From JAEZHK01 sp040768845 (GTDB lineage: Bacteria > Bacillota > Clostridia > Christensenellales > Aristaeellaceae), in NCBI GenBank assembly GCA_040768845.1, contig JAXGME010000002.1, positions 1 through 64,000 of the forward strand: a stretch of 64,000 nucleotides of DNA. Reading direction: 5' to 3'. Of the stretch, positions 33,354 through 41,661 are shown piece by piece (positions within the stretch are counted from its first letter, which is position 1; the number at the start of each line of letters is the position of its first letter). The notes beneath the pieces are model-generated. The model had not been told where the DNA came from. It saw only the letters and a program-made list of their open reading frames with translations, and searched no databases. Both the position numbers and the translations under genes were made by a program.

Positions 33354-34513
33354 CGGGGGTCTGGGCGGTCGTGGTGGCGGCCGGACGGGGCGAGCGCATG
33401 GGCCTGGGCTACAACAAGGCATTGCACCCGCTGGTGGGCCGTTCGCTGCTTTCGCGTTCCATGGACGCGATGGAAAAGAGCGGCTGCTTTGAGGGCGCGG
33501 TGCTGGTGATCGCCGGGGAGGACATGCCGCACTACCGCGCGATGGCCGCGGCCGAGGGCGAAAGCCCGCTGGTCCGGGCCGTGGCGCCCGGCGGCGCCAC
33601 CCGGTGGGAATCGGTGTGGAACGGCCTTCAGATGCTGCCCGAAGGCGCGCGGGTGGTGGCCATCCACGACGCAGCGCGCTGCTTCGTTTCCCCGGAACTG
33701 ATTTGCCGCACGGTGGAGGCGGCCGAGGCCACCGGCAGCGGCGTGGCCGCCACGCCGGTGACGGACACCATCAAGCGGGTGGACGAATCCGGCCGCGCGG
33801 TTGCGACGGTGGCGCGCGACGCGCTGCGGGCGGTGCAGACGCCTCAGACGTTTCAGGTGGAGATGATCCGCCGGGCCCACGAAATCGCCCGATCGGAGGG
33901 CTTTTTGGACATTACCGACGACGCGGGGCTGGTGGAGCGCGCCTACGGCGCGGTGACGCTGGTGGAATCCGCCCCCGGCGCGAACCCGAAGATGACCACG
34001 CAGGACGACCTCCGCACCGCGGAGGCCCTTCTCATGGCCCGGGCGCGCTTCGGCCTGGGGCTGGACGCCCATCGGCTGGTCGCCGGGCGCAGGCTCGTGC
34101 TGTGCGGCGTGGAGATCCCCTTTGACAAGGGCCTTCTGGGCCATTCCGACGCGGACGTGGCCGCCCACGCGCTGGCGGACGCGCTCTTGGGCGCGGCGGC
34201 ACTGGGCGATATCGGCGCCCGCTTTCCCGACAGCGATCCCGCCTTCAAGGACGCGGACTCCATGAAGCTGCTTGAAAGGGTGGTCCGGTTCCTTCGGGCG
34301 GAGGGCTGGTATCCGGGCAATGCGGACGTGACCATTGTGGCCCAGGCACCCCGGCTCGCGCCCTACCGGGACGCGATGCGCGAAAACATCGCCCGCGCGC
34401 TGGCCATCCCGGTGGATCGGGTGTCCGTCAAGGCCACCACCACCGAGGGCATGGGTTTTGAGGGCCGGGGCGAGGGCATCAGCGCCACGGCCATTGCGGG
34501 CATTACGAACTAG
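33350..34513 (+). CDS. ispDF: Bifunctional IspD-IspF enzyme (MEP isoprenoid pathway)
   Basis: A 387-residue fusion. Residues 1 to about 225 are the CDP-methylerythritol synthase: VVVAAGRGERMGLGYNKAL, IHDAARCFVSPE, TPVTDTIKRVD, LRAVQTPQTF. Residues from about 227 are the MECDP synthase: GLGLDAHRLV (zinc Asp/His), LLGHSDADVAAHALADALLG, DIGARFPD, KATTTEGMGFEGRGEGI. Steps 3 and 5 of the MEP pathway are thus on one chain. It starts inside the rqcP stop. Confidence 0.96.
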   Translation: MTGVWAVVVAAGRGERMGLGYNKALHPLVGRSLLSRSMDAMEKSGCFEGAVLVIAGEDMPHYRAMAAAEGESPLVRAVAPGGATRWESVWNGLQMLPEGARVVAIHDAARCFVSPELICRTVEAAEATGSGVAATPVTDTIKRVDESGRAVATVARDALRAVQTPQTFQVEMIRRAHEIARSEGFLDITDDAGLVERAYGAVTLVESAPGANPKMTTQDDLRTAEALLMARARFGLGLDAHRLVAGRRLVLCGVEIPFDKGLLGHSDADVAAHALADALLGAAALGDIGARFPDSDPAFKDADSMKLLERVVRFLRAEGWYPGNADVTIVAQAPRLAPYRDAMRENIARALAIPVDRVSVKATTTEGMGFEGRGEGISATAIAGITN

Positions 34514-34526
34514 CGGAGGGACATCG

Positions 34527-35771
34527 ATGAGCATCATCCGGAATCCGGCGCTGGCGCCTTCGGGCGCGAAGAAGATCGAATGGGTGCGGCGGCACATGCC
34601 GCTTCTTAACCGGCTGGAAGAGCGGTTCTCGCGGGAGAAGCCCTTTTCCGGTCTGAATATGACGATGTCGATTCACCTGGAGGCCAAGACCGCCCGCGCC
34701 GCGCTGCTGTTCAGGGCGGGCGGCGCCCGGGTGCGCATCACCGGCTGCAACCCGCTGTCCACCCAGGACGACGTGGCGGCAGCCCTCGCCGAGGCGGGGG
34801 TGGAGGTATTCGCCTGGCACGCCGCCACGCCGGAGGAATACCGCGCGCATCTGATCGAGGCGCTGTCCTTCTCCCCCAATCTGATTCTGGACGACGGCGG
34901 CGACCTGACCCACATTCTCTGCGAGGAGCGCCCGGATCTGGCCAAAAACCTCATTGGCGGCGGCGAGGAAACCACCACCGGCGTCATGCGGCTGCGCGCC
35001 AGGGCGGCGGCGGGGACGTTGGGCTTCCCGATGTTCTGCGTCAACGACGCGAAGATGAAATACCTCTTTGACAACCGCTACGGCACCGGCCAATCGGTGT
35101 GGGACGGCATTTTGCGCACCACCAACCTGGTGGTGGCCTCCAAGACGGTGGTGGTGGCCGGCTACGGCTGGTGCGGCAAGGGCGTGGCGCTCCGGGCCAG
35201 GGGGCTGGGCGCGCGGGTGGCGGTGTGCGAGGTGGACCCGATCCGCGCGGTGGAGGCCGCCATGGACGGCTGCGATGTGATGCCCATGGACGAGGCCGTC
35301 CCAATCGGCGACCTGTTCGTCACCGTTACCGGCTGCCGGGACGTGATCACCGCCGAGCACGCCAAACACCTCAGGGACGGCGCGATACTGTGCAACGCCG
35401 GCCACTTTGACGTGGAGGTGGCGGTGGCCGCCATGCAGAAGGCCGCGGTACGGCGCTACGAGGCGCGCCGCAACATCGAGGCGCTGGAAATGCCCGACGG
35501 GCGCACGCTGTACATCCTGGCCGAGGGCAGGCTGGTGAACCTGGCGGCGGGAGACGGCCACCCCGCGGAGATCATGGACATCAGCTTCGCGCTGCAGGCG
35601 CTCTCAGCGGAGTACGTGGCAAGGCACAAAGGGGCGCTCAAGCCGGGCGTGTACGACGTGCCGCCGGAGATCGACGAGGCCGTCGCCCGGATGAAGCTGG
35701 ACGCGATGGGCCTATCCATCGACCGCCTGACCGACGAGCAGGCTGCCTACATCCGCTCGTCCGGCGAATAG
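34527..35771 (+). CDS. ahcY: S-adenosylhomocysteine (or S-inosylhomocysteine) hydrolase
   Basis: A 414-residue NAD-dependent hydrolase of the short thermophile/archaeal-type AHCY group. Motifs: MSIHLEAKTA, GCNPLSTQDDVAAAL, DDGGDLTHI, EETTTGV, NDAKMKYLFDNRYGTGQS (active-site Lys/Asp/Asn), VVVAGYGWCGKGVALRARGL (NAD), CNAGHFDVEV, GDGHPAEIMD. It splits SAH, or its deaminated form, to homocysteine. GGAGGG precedes the ATG. A gene for an SAH/MTA deaminase follows after eight bases. That pairing favours S-inosylhomocysteine as the real substrate, as shown for Methanocaldococcus. Confidence 0.93.
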   Translation: MSIIRNPALAPSGAKKIEWVRRHMPLLNRLEERFSREKPFSGLNMTMSIHLEAKTARAALLFRAGGARVRITGCNPLSTQDDVAAALAEAGVEVFAWHAATPEEYRAHLIEALSFSPNLILDDGGDLTHILCEERPDLAKNLIGGGEETTTGVMRLRARAAAGTLGFPMFCVNDAKMKYLFDNRYGTGQSVWDGILRTTNLVVASKTVVVAGYGWCGKGVALRARGLGARVAVCEVDPIRAVEAAMDGCDVMPMDEAVPIGDLFVTVTGCRDVITAEHAKHLRDGAILCNAGHFDVEVAVAAMQKAAVRRYEARRNIEALEMPDGRTLYILAEGRLVNLAAGDGHPAEIMDISFALQALSAEYVARHKGALKPGVYDVPPEIDEAVARMKLDAMGLSIDRLTDEQAAYIRSSGE

Positions 35772-35779
35772 GAGAAGTG

Positions 35780-37042
35780 ATGATCAGAATTGAAAACGTC
35801 CGGCTCTGCACCGGAAAAGAGTATTATCCCGAGGGCTGCGTCCTCACGGACGGGGCATTCATTCGCTACGCGGGCGAGACCGGAAACTGTCCGAACGATT
35901 TCGGCGCGCGCCGCGTCGACGGCCGGGGCGGCCTTCTGATGCCCGGATTTTACAACGCCCACTGCCACGCCGCCATGACGCTGGAGCGGGGCGTGGGCAG
36001 CGACCTCAACCTCATGGACTGGCTGCACCGGATCTTCCCCATTGAGGACCGGCTGAACGCGGAGCACGTGTACAACGGCACGCGGCTGGCCATTATGGAG
36101 ATGATCCGGCGCGGCACGGTGGCCTTCGCGGACATGTACTTTTTCATGGACGAGGTGGCCCGGGCGGCGGTGGAGGCGGGCATCCGCACCAACATCTGCC
36201 GGGGCTGCACCGACCGGGCGGGGGTTGACTCCACCCGGGCGCTCTACCGCGACCACGAGGGGGCGGCGGACGGCCTTGTGCATGTGTACGTGGGGCTGCA
36301 CAGCGAATACCTGACCACGCCGGATACCGCCGCCCGCGCGGCGGAGACGGCCGAAGCGCTGTCCACCGGCGTCCACGTCCACGTGTCGGAAACGCGGGCG
36401 GAGGTGGATGGCTGCATCGAGCGCCACGGCGTCACGCCGGTGGCCTATTTCGACCGGATCGGCCTTTTCAACCGGCCGGCCATCGCGGCGCACCTGGTGC
36501 ACGTGACGGACGCGGACATCGAAATCCTCGCCCGCCGCGGCGTGTACATGGCCCACAACCCGGCCAGCAACCTGAAACTGGCCTCCGGCGTCGCGCCGGT
36601 TTCGCGGATGCTGGCATCGGGCGTTCGGGTGGCGCTGGGCACCGACGGCCCCTCCAGCAACAACGTGCTGGACATGATGGGCGACATGCGCCTGGCGTCG
36701 CTCGTGCAAAAGGGCGTGTTCGGGGACCCGAAGCTGCTCCCCGCGGCCCAGGCGCTGACCATGGCCACCGAAACCGGTGCGCGGGCGCTGGGCTATGCGG
36801 ACTGCGGGCGCATCGAGGCGGGCCTGCGCGCCGACATGATCCTCGTGGACGGCGCGGCGGAGAACATGCTGCCCGGGGCCGACCCGGTGGCCGACGCGGT
36901 CTACGCCGCCCAGGCGCTCAACGTCCGTCTCACGATGGTCAACGGGCGCATCCTCTACGAAGACGGCCGCTTTACCACCCTGGACGAGGCGGAGGTCCGC
37001 CAAAAGGCGATGGAATCCGCGCGGGCGCTGGGCGTCGTGTAG
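35780..37042 (+). CDS. mtaD: SAH/MTA deaminase (amidohydrolase superfamily)
   Basis: A 420-residue metal-dependent deaminase. Metal and substrate motifs run in order: PGFYNAHCHAAMTLERG (HxH), HVHVSETRAEVD (His), IAAHLVHVTD (His), MAHNPASNLKLASG and LGTDGPSSNNVLDMM (Asp). Relatives such as Thermotoga Tm0936 deaminate SAH, MTA and adenosine. AGGAG, partly built from the ahcY stop, lies five bases before the ATG at 35780. The operon position says its product is passed to the adjacent hydrolase. Confidence 0.9.
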   Translation: MIRIENVRLCTGKEYYPEGCVLTDGAFIRYAGETGNCPNDFGARRVDGRGGLLMPGFYNAHCHAAMTLERGVGSDLNLMDWLHRIFPIEDRLNAEHVYNGTRLAIMEMIRRGTVAFADMYFFMDEVARAAVEAGIRTNICRGCTDRAGVDSTRALYRDHEGAADGLVHVYVGLHSEYLTTPDTAARAAETAEALSTGVHVHVSETRAEVDGCIERHGVTPVAYFDRIGLFNRPAIAAHLVHVTDADIEILARRGVYMAHNPASNLKLASGVAPVSRMLASGVRVALGTDGPSSNNVLDMMGDMRLASLVQKGVFGDPKLLPAAQALTMATETGARALGYADCGRIEAGLRADMILVDGAAENMLPGADPVADAVYAAQALNVRLTMVNGRILYEDGRFTTLDEAEVRQKAMESARALGVV

Positions 37043-37074
37043 CGCGCAAAAAAGGCGGGGTTCGGTGCGTAGAC

Positions 37075-37110
37075 CGGGGGCGGGAGAAATTCTCCCGCCC
37101 CCGGCTTTTT
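37075..37110. terminator. Bidirectional terminator after mtaD
   Basis: A perfect stem CGGGGGCGGGAGAA/TTCTCCCGCCCCCG followed by GCTTTTT. 37075-37103 is identical to 5324-5352. Confidence 0.85.
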
Positions 37111-37147
37111 GTCGTCCATGGCCCGTTTTTCTGTCGGCGTCGGGGCG

Positions 37148-38206
37148 TCAGCCCGCGTACTGCGCCCAGTGCTCCGTCCACTTCTCCAATAGGGCGGTCT
37201 TCTGGGTGCCGAGCCACTCCCAGTCGATCTTGACCACGCCCAGCTCGGAGTCCGGCGGATAGTTGCCGTACTTGATGTTGGCGTTGGTGCCGCGGGCGCA
37301 GTTCTCGTCGGAGCGGGCCTTCTGGTAGTCCACGGAGGCGCAGAAGTCCAAAAACGCCGCCGCCGCGTCGGGGTGCGGGCAGTCCTTGATCATGCCGCCG
37401 CCGGAGGCGCAGGCGGTGTTGCCCTCCACCGGGTAGACCAGCGTGATGTTGTCCGCGCCGTTCTTTTCAATCTGCATCTGAACGATGTTTTCATAGGTCA
37501 GGCCCACGGCGTACTCGCCGGAGATGACACTTTTGAACACCGTGGAAGAGGACGTAGTGATCACGCCCGCGCAGTTGGCGATGAGCTTGTCCAGATAGTC
37601 CCACGCCTTGTCGTCGCCGAAGGAATCCCCCATCAGCGCCAGGATGGTGTGGAACTGGCGGTAGGCGGAGGAGGAGGCGTTGGGGTCGGCCAGGATGATC
37701 CGGCCCTTCAGCTCTGGCTGGAGCAGATCCTGATAGCCCTTGATCTCGATGCCCAGCTCCTTCATCAGGTCGTTGTTGGTGACCAGCGCCATGTACTGGA
37801 TGTCAAAGTAGCTGTAGTAGCCGTAGGGGTCCAGCATGGTCAACTCGTCGGCGATGGAAGGGGTGTAGGGCTGGAGCACGTCGTGGAAGGTGGTGCCGTC
37901 CGATTCAAACAGGCCGCCCATGATCACGTCCGCCTGGGGGTTGTTGACCTCCCCGCGGGCGCGGGCGATCAGCTTGCCCACGGAATCGGTGATCCACTCA
38001 ATCGTGCAGTCGGGGTAGTACTTGTACCAGATGGCCTCCACGGTGGCCTGCTGGGCGTCGTCCAGGGTGGAGTATACGACGATGGTGTTGCCGATGGCGC
38101 CGGGGTCATCGCGCACCCAGGACGGCTTCTCTTCCGCCACAGCCCCCGCCGCGCAGGTGCCCAGGATCAGAAGGCATGCCAGGAACAACCCGATCGCTTT
38201 TTTCAT
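37148..38206 (-). CDS. ABC substrate-binding protein, Fe(III)/AfuA type
   Basis: A 352-residue exported binding protein. The signal peptide is MKKAIGLFLACLLILGTCAAGAVA. Motifs common to ferric-iron and phosphonate binders follow: NTIVVYSTLDDAQQATVEAI, ADVIMGGLFESD, KGRIILADPNASSSAYRQFH, YAVGLTYEN. A cysteine lies near the signal end (LGTC), but its -1 Thr does not fit a lipobox. It is the third gene of an ATPase-permease-binding protein operon. The ligand is not certain: iron, 2-aminoethylphosphonate and similar ligands share this fold. Confidence 0.88.
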   Translation of the reverse strand: MKKAIGLFLACLLILGTCAAGAVAEEKPSWVRDDPGAIGNTIVVYSTLDDAQQATVEAIWYKYYPDCTIEWITDSVGKLIARARGEVNNPQADVIMGGLFESDGTTFHDVLQPYTPSIADELTMLDPYGYYSYFDIQYMALVTNNDLMKELGIEIKGYQDLLQPELKGRIILADPNASSSAYRQFHTILALMGDSFGDDKAWDYLDKLIANCAGVITTSSSTVFKSVISGEYAVGLTYENIVQMQIEKNGADNITLVYPVEGNTACASGGGMIKDCPHPDAAAAFLDFCASVDYQKARSDENCARGTNANIKYGNYPPDSELGVVKIDWEWLGTQKTALLEKWTEHWAQYAG

Positions 38207-38232
38207 GTGGTTTCCTCCCGTTTTGCTATACT

Positions 38233-38252
38233 ATAGAGCCGAGGGGCTCTAT
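38233..38252 (-). promoter_or_regulatory. Intercistronic hairpin between permease and binding-protein genes
   Basis: ATAGAGCC, a 4-base loop and GGCTCTAT lie just before the binding-protein ribosome site. It may stabilise or separately adjust the binding-protein message. Confidence 0.45.
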
Positions 38253-38256
38253 GCGC

Positions 38257-39909
38257 CTATACGCGCACCCGCTCGTTGCCGCGGGTGAACACCAGGTAGA
38301 GGACGAGGCAGACGATGGTGAGCAGCGTGGTGATGGTGGCAAAGGCCGAGGCCGTGCCGTAGGAGCCCAGGGTGATGGCGGAATAGGTGCTCAGCGTCAG
38401 GGTAATGGTGCGGTTGTTGTACAGGAAAATGCCGCTGGACATCTCCGTGATGATGGACACAAAGCTGAGAATCGCGCCGGAAATGATACCGCTGGACATC
38501 TGCGGCACCGTGATGAAGGCGAAGGTCTTGAGCTTGGACGCGCCCAGGCTGATGGCCGCCTCCTCGGTGCTGATGGGAATCTGCATGATGGTGGCGGTGG
38601 CCGAGCGGCTGGTGTAGGGCATTCGTCGGATTGCCAGCGCGATCACCATGATGGCCATGGTGCCCGTCAGCGAGAAGTATTTGCCGCCGAAGGCGATGAT
38701 CAGCGCGATGCCGATGACCGCGCCGGGCATGATGTAGGGCAGCATGGAGATGGTGTCGATCAGATTATTCATCGCGCCGCCGCGGCGCACCACCAGGTAG
38801 GCGATCAAAACCGCCACCACGATGATGATGGCCAGTGCCAGGACCGAAATCGTCAGCGTGTTGGAGATCGACCGGCCCAGCAGCTTCCGGACCGCGTTTT
38901 GGTAGTTGGACAGCGAATAGGTGCTCTGGGCCACCTGTCCCTTGTAGTCCCGGAAGGAGTCGGCCACGATGTAGAACTGCGGCAAAAGCGCCACCGCGAT
39001 CAGCACGTAGCAGTAAGCGTGCATCAAAAAGCCGGAAAGCCCCCGGGGCGTCTTTTTCTGGATTGGGTGCAGCGAGTTGATCGAGAACTTGAACCGGTTG
39101 GTGGCGAATTTCTGGATCAGAAACACCACGCCCGTCAGGATGATCGCCAGCACGCTGACCGCCGAGGCAAAGTTGTAGTCCGCGCCCACCTCGCTCAAAA
39201 ACGAGTCGTAGATCAGCACCGGGAACGTCTTGTACCCCTCGCCGATGATGGCGGGGGTGCCGAAGTCCGCAAAGGCGCGCATGAATACGATCAGCGCCGC
39301 CGCCAGGATCGTGGGCATGGTCAGCCCCATCACAATCCGGAAAAAGCGCCGGACGCCGCCGCAGCCCAGGTTGGCGGAGGCCTCCATGAGGCTGTTGTCG
39401 ATGTCCTGGAACGCGCCGTTCATGTAGATGACCACCAGCGGAAAGAGCTTGAGCGCCTGCACCAGCAGGATGCCGTCAAACCCGTAGATGGAGCCGATTT
39501 TCAGCCCGAAGCCCTCCAGGAACTTCGTGATCACGCCGGACCGGCCCAATAGCATGATCCACGAATACGCGCCGATGAAGGGCGCGGACATGGTGCAAAG
39601 GAGCGCCAGCACAAACAGCACCCGCCGCCCCTTCAGCCGGTAGAACGAGAAGAAATAGGAAAATGGCACGCCCAGCACCAGCGAGATCAGCATCACCGCG
39701 CCGGACACCTTGAAGGAATTGAGAATCGTGTTCCAATAGTAGCTCTTTTCAAAGAACTTGGCAAAGGCGCCCAGGGTGAACCCCGTCTTTTCGGTGTAGA
39801 ACGCCTCCCACATCAGCCGCACGCAGGGGTAGATGAAAAACACCAGAAACAGCAGCAGCAGGCCCGCCGCCAGCCAGTTCCAGATTTCCAGCCGCTTTCG
39901 GGTGCGCAT
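38257..39909 (-). CDS. Fused two-domain ABC permease (FbpB type)
   Basis: A 550-residue membrane protein with about 12 helices made of two consecutive BPD_transp_1 domains, so one chain supplies both permease halves. EAA-type loops read LMEASANLGCGGVRRFFRIV in the first half and TEEAAISLGASKLKTFAFIT in the second. This layout is typical of Fe(III) and related importers. The start ATG at 39909 overlaps the ATPase stop as TGATG, showing coupling. Confidence 0.93.
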   Translation of the reverse strand: MRTRKRLEIWNWLAAGLLLLFLVFFIYPCVRLMWEAFYTEKTGFTLGAFAKFFEKSYYWNTILNSFKVSGAVMLISLVLGVPFSYFFSFYRLKGRRVLFVLALLCTMSAPFIGAYSWIMLLGRSGVITKFLEGFGLKIGSIYGFDGILLVQALKLFPLVVIYMNGAFQDIDNSLMEASANLGCGGVRRFFRIVMGLTMPTILAAALIVFMRAFADFGTPAIIGEGYKTFPVLIYDSFLSEVGADYNFASAVSVLAIILTGVVFLIQKFATNRFKFSINSLHPIQKKTPRGLSGFLMHAYCYVLIAVALLPQFYIVADSFRDYKGQVAQSTYSLSNYQNAVRKLLGRSISNTLTISVLALAIIIVVAVLIAYLVVRRGGAMNNLIDTISMLPYIMPGAVIGIALIIAFGGKYFSLTGTMAIMVIALAIRRMPYTSRSATATIMQIPISTEEAAISLGASKLKTFAFITVPQMSSGIISGAILSFVSIITEMSSGIFLYNNRTITLTLSTYSAITLGSYGTASAFATITTLLTIVCLVLYLVFTRGNERVRV

Positions 39910-41039
39910 CACTTGGGCAGCACCTCCAGATCGTTTTTCACGCCCTCCATGACGCTCTCCCGGCTCTCCTTCAGGAAGATGTTGATCTTCTCGGTCTTGA
40001 CCGTCAAAAGGATCCGCGCCCCCGGCGGCAGGATGGAGTCGATCATCGACTCCTGGATGATCTCCGCCTTTTCGCCGGTCTCCATCGTCACGAAGTAGTG
40101 GGTGTTGCTGCCCAGAAAGACGCTGTCGTCGATGACGGCGCGGATGCCCTCGGCCCCGCCCTCCGGCTCGGCCGCGAGCAGCAGCTCCTCGGGCCGCACG
40201 GAGAGGATGACCTCCGCGTCGCGCCGGTACTCCGGGCGCACGTTGTCCGCGCTCACCCGATAGCCGTTTTTGAACTCGACCCAGCAATGCGCCCCCGCCC
40301 GCACCGTGCGGCCGGACAGCACGTTGGACTTGCCGATGAACGTGGCCACAAACAGATTTGCCGGCCGCTGGTAGATGTCCTTGGGCGTGCCGATGTGCTG
40401 GATCCGGCCCTGGTTCATGACGGCGATGCGGTCGGAGATGGCCATGGCCTCCTCCTGATCGTGGGTGACGTACACGGTGGTGATGCCCACATCCCGCTGG
40501 ATGTGCTTGATGACGGTGCGCATCTCGACGCGCAGCTTGGCGTCCAGGTTGGACAGCGGCTCGTCCATCAGAAGCACGTCCGGCTGGATTACCAGCGCCC
40601 GGGCCAGCGCCACCCGCTGCTGCTGGCCGCCGGAGAGCCGGTCGGGCATCCGGTCCGCGTACTCCTCGATCTTCACCAGCCGGAGGAATTTTTGGGTTTC
40701 CTCCCGGATTTCCTCCCGGGACATGCGGCGGTTTTTCAGGCCGAAGGCCACGTTTTTGCGCACCGACAGGTGTGGGAAGATGGCATAGTTCTGAAACACC
40801 ATGCCGATGTTGCGCTTCCCGGGATCGATGGCGTTGATCCGCCGGTCGTCAAAGAAAAACTCTCCGCCCTCGATGCTGTTGAAGCCGGCGATCATCCTGA
40901 GCAGCGTGGTCTTCCCGCAGCCGGAAGGCCCCAAAAGCGTGAAGAGTTCGCCGTTTGCGATGTCGACGGACAGATCCGGGATGACCGTCGTGCTCCCGTA
41001 CCGCTTGACCGCCTGTCTGATGTGGATGGCAACGCTCAT
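39909..41039 (-). CDS. ABC transporter ATPase (FbpC/PotA type, with TOBE domain)
   Basis: A 376-residue ATPase. Walker A is LLGPSGCGKTTLLRMIAG near 35-52, Q-loop VFQNYAIFPH, signature LSGGQQQRVALARAL, Walker B VLLMDEPLSNLD, and H-loop VYVTHDQEEAM. A C-terminal TOBE/OB domain (about 240-376) includes LSVRPEELLLA. It energises the importer encoded downstream. It is the first gene of the operon with a promoter at 41130-41157. The regulatory domain type is shared by iron, spermidine and sugar importers. Confidence 0.95.
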   Translation of the reverse strand: MSVAIHIRQAVKRYGSTTVIPDLSVDIANGELFTLLGPSGCGKTTLLRMIAGFNSIEGGEFFFDDRRINAIDPGKRNIGMVFQNYAIFPHLSVRKNVAFGLKNRRMSREEIREETQKFLRLVKIEEYADRMPDRLSGGQQQRVALARALVIQPDVLLMDEPLSNLDAKLRVEMRTVIKHIQRDVGITTVYVTHDQEEAMAISDRIAVMNQGRIQHIGTPKDIYQRPANLFVATFIGKSNVLSGRTVRAGAHCWVEFKNGYRVSADNVRPEYRRDAEVILSVRPEELLLAAEPEGGAEGIRAVIDDSVFLGSNTHYFVTMETGEKAEIIQESMIDSILPPGARILLTVKTEKINIFLKESRESVMEGVKNDLEVLPK

Positions 41040-41129
41040 AGCAACCTCCGGACTCGCGCGCTGACATGTACGGCCGGCGCGATGCGCACGTCATCCCGCC
41101 GAAACCGTCCGTCGCGGCTCAATATCAAA

Positions 41130-41157
41130 ATTATATCAAATTCTGGAGAAATTGCAA
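41130..41157 (-). promoter_or_regulatory. Promoter of the ABC importer operon
   Basis: On the minus strand TTGCAA (41152-41157), 16 bases and TATAAT (41130-41135). It lies in an AT-rich tract with repeated ATCAAA motifs that may bind a regulator. Confidence 0.7.
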
Positions 41158-41269
41158 TGGATTTCGCCATAATTATTTTCATATATTTGATTTGATCTGC
41201 CATGTTTATCAATATTTTCGTTTATTTTCGCTCCGGTTCCGACCGGCGCGCAAAAAGGCGCGCGGGGTA

Positions 41270-41298
41270 TTGACATGCGCCCCGGCGGCGGGTATACT
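41270..41298 (+). promoter_or_regulatory. Promoter of the Tyr T-box leader
   Basis: TTGACA (41270-41275), 17 bases and TATACT (41293-41298) lie directly upstream of the T-box leader. Confidence 0.9.
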
Positions 41299-41304
41299 GT
41301 TGAT

Positions 41305-41595
41305 CAGTTCCATATAGACATGCTGTGATGGCGAAGGAGTACCAGTTTAAGGCCCTCCAGAGAGCTGCCGGGCGGTGCGAGGCGGCGGGTACGGGCCGGG
41401 AATACGCGCTTGAGCAGTCCACCCAACGGCCATCGGCCCAGTAGGCTGGAACGGGTTCGCCCGTTATCGCGATAAAGTATCGCGGCATGGGCCGCCGTAC
41501 TTGAAAAGGCCGGCGTCGTGAGGCGCAGGCAAACTGAGGTGGTAACACGGGATTTGGCGCTCGTCCTCTGCAAAGCGGAGGACGGGCGTTTTTTC
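41305..41595 (+). promoter_or_regulatory. T-box leader with UAC (Tyr) specifier
   Basis: Stem I elements are present: GATGG kink-turn side, AGGAGTA specifier-loop side, CCAGAGAGC AG-bulge, and closing CTTGAGC. By alignment with the Bacillus glyQS layout (codon, one base, lower helix, TTGAGC), the specifier is TAC at 41403-41405. The antiterminator bulge TGGT (41540-41543, in GAGGTGGTAACACGGG) would pair with ACCA of tRNA-Tyr. A terminator follows. Uncharged tRNA-Tyr should turn the downstream lyase gene on. Confidence 0.9.
41557..41595 (+). terminator. T-box terminator hairpin
   Basis: GCGCTCGTCCTC pairs with GAGGACGGGCGT (one mismatch), followed by TTTTTT (41589-41594), immediately after the antiterminator region. 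Confidence 0.88.
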
Positions 41596-41661
41596 GTCCT
41601 CTCCGGGCCGCGCCGGGCCAGAGGGCGCGTCCGACAACACACCAAGGAGGATGAATGAACC

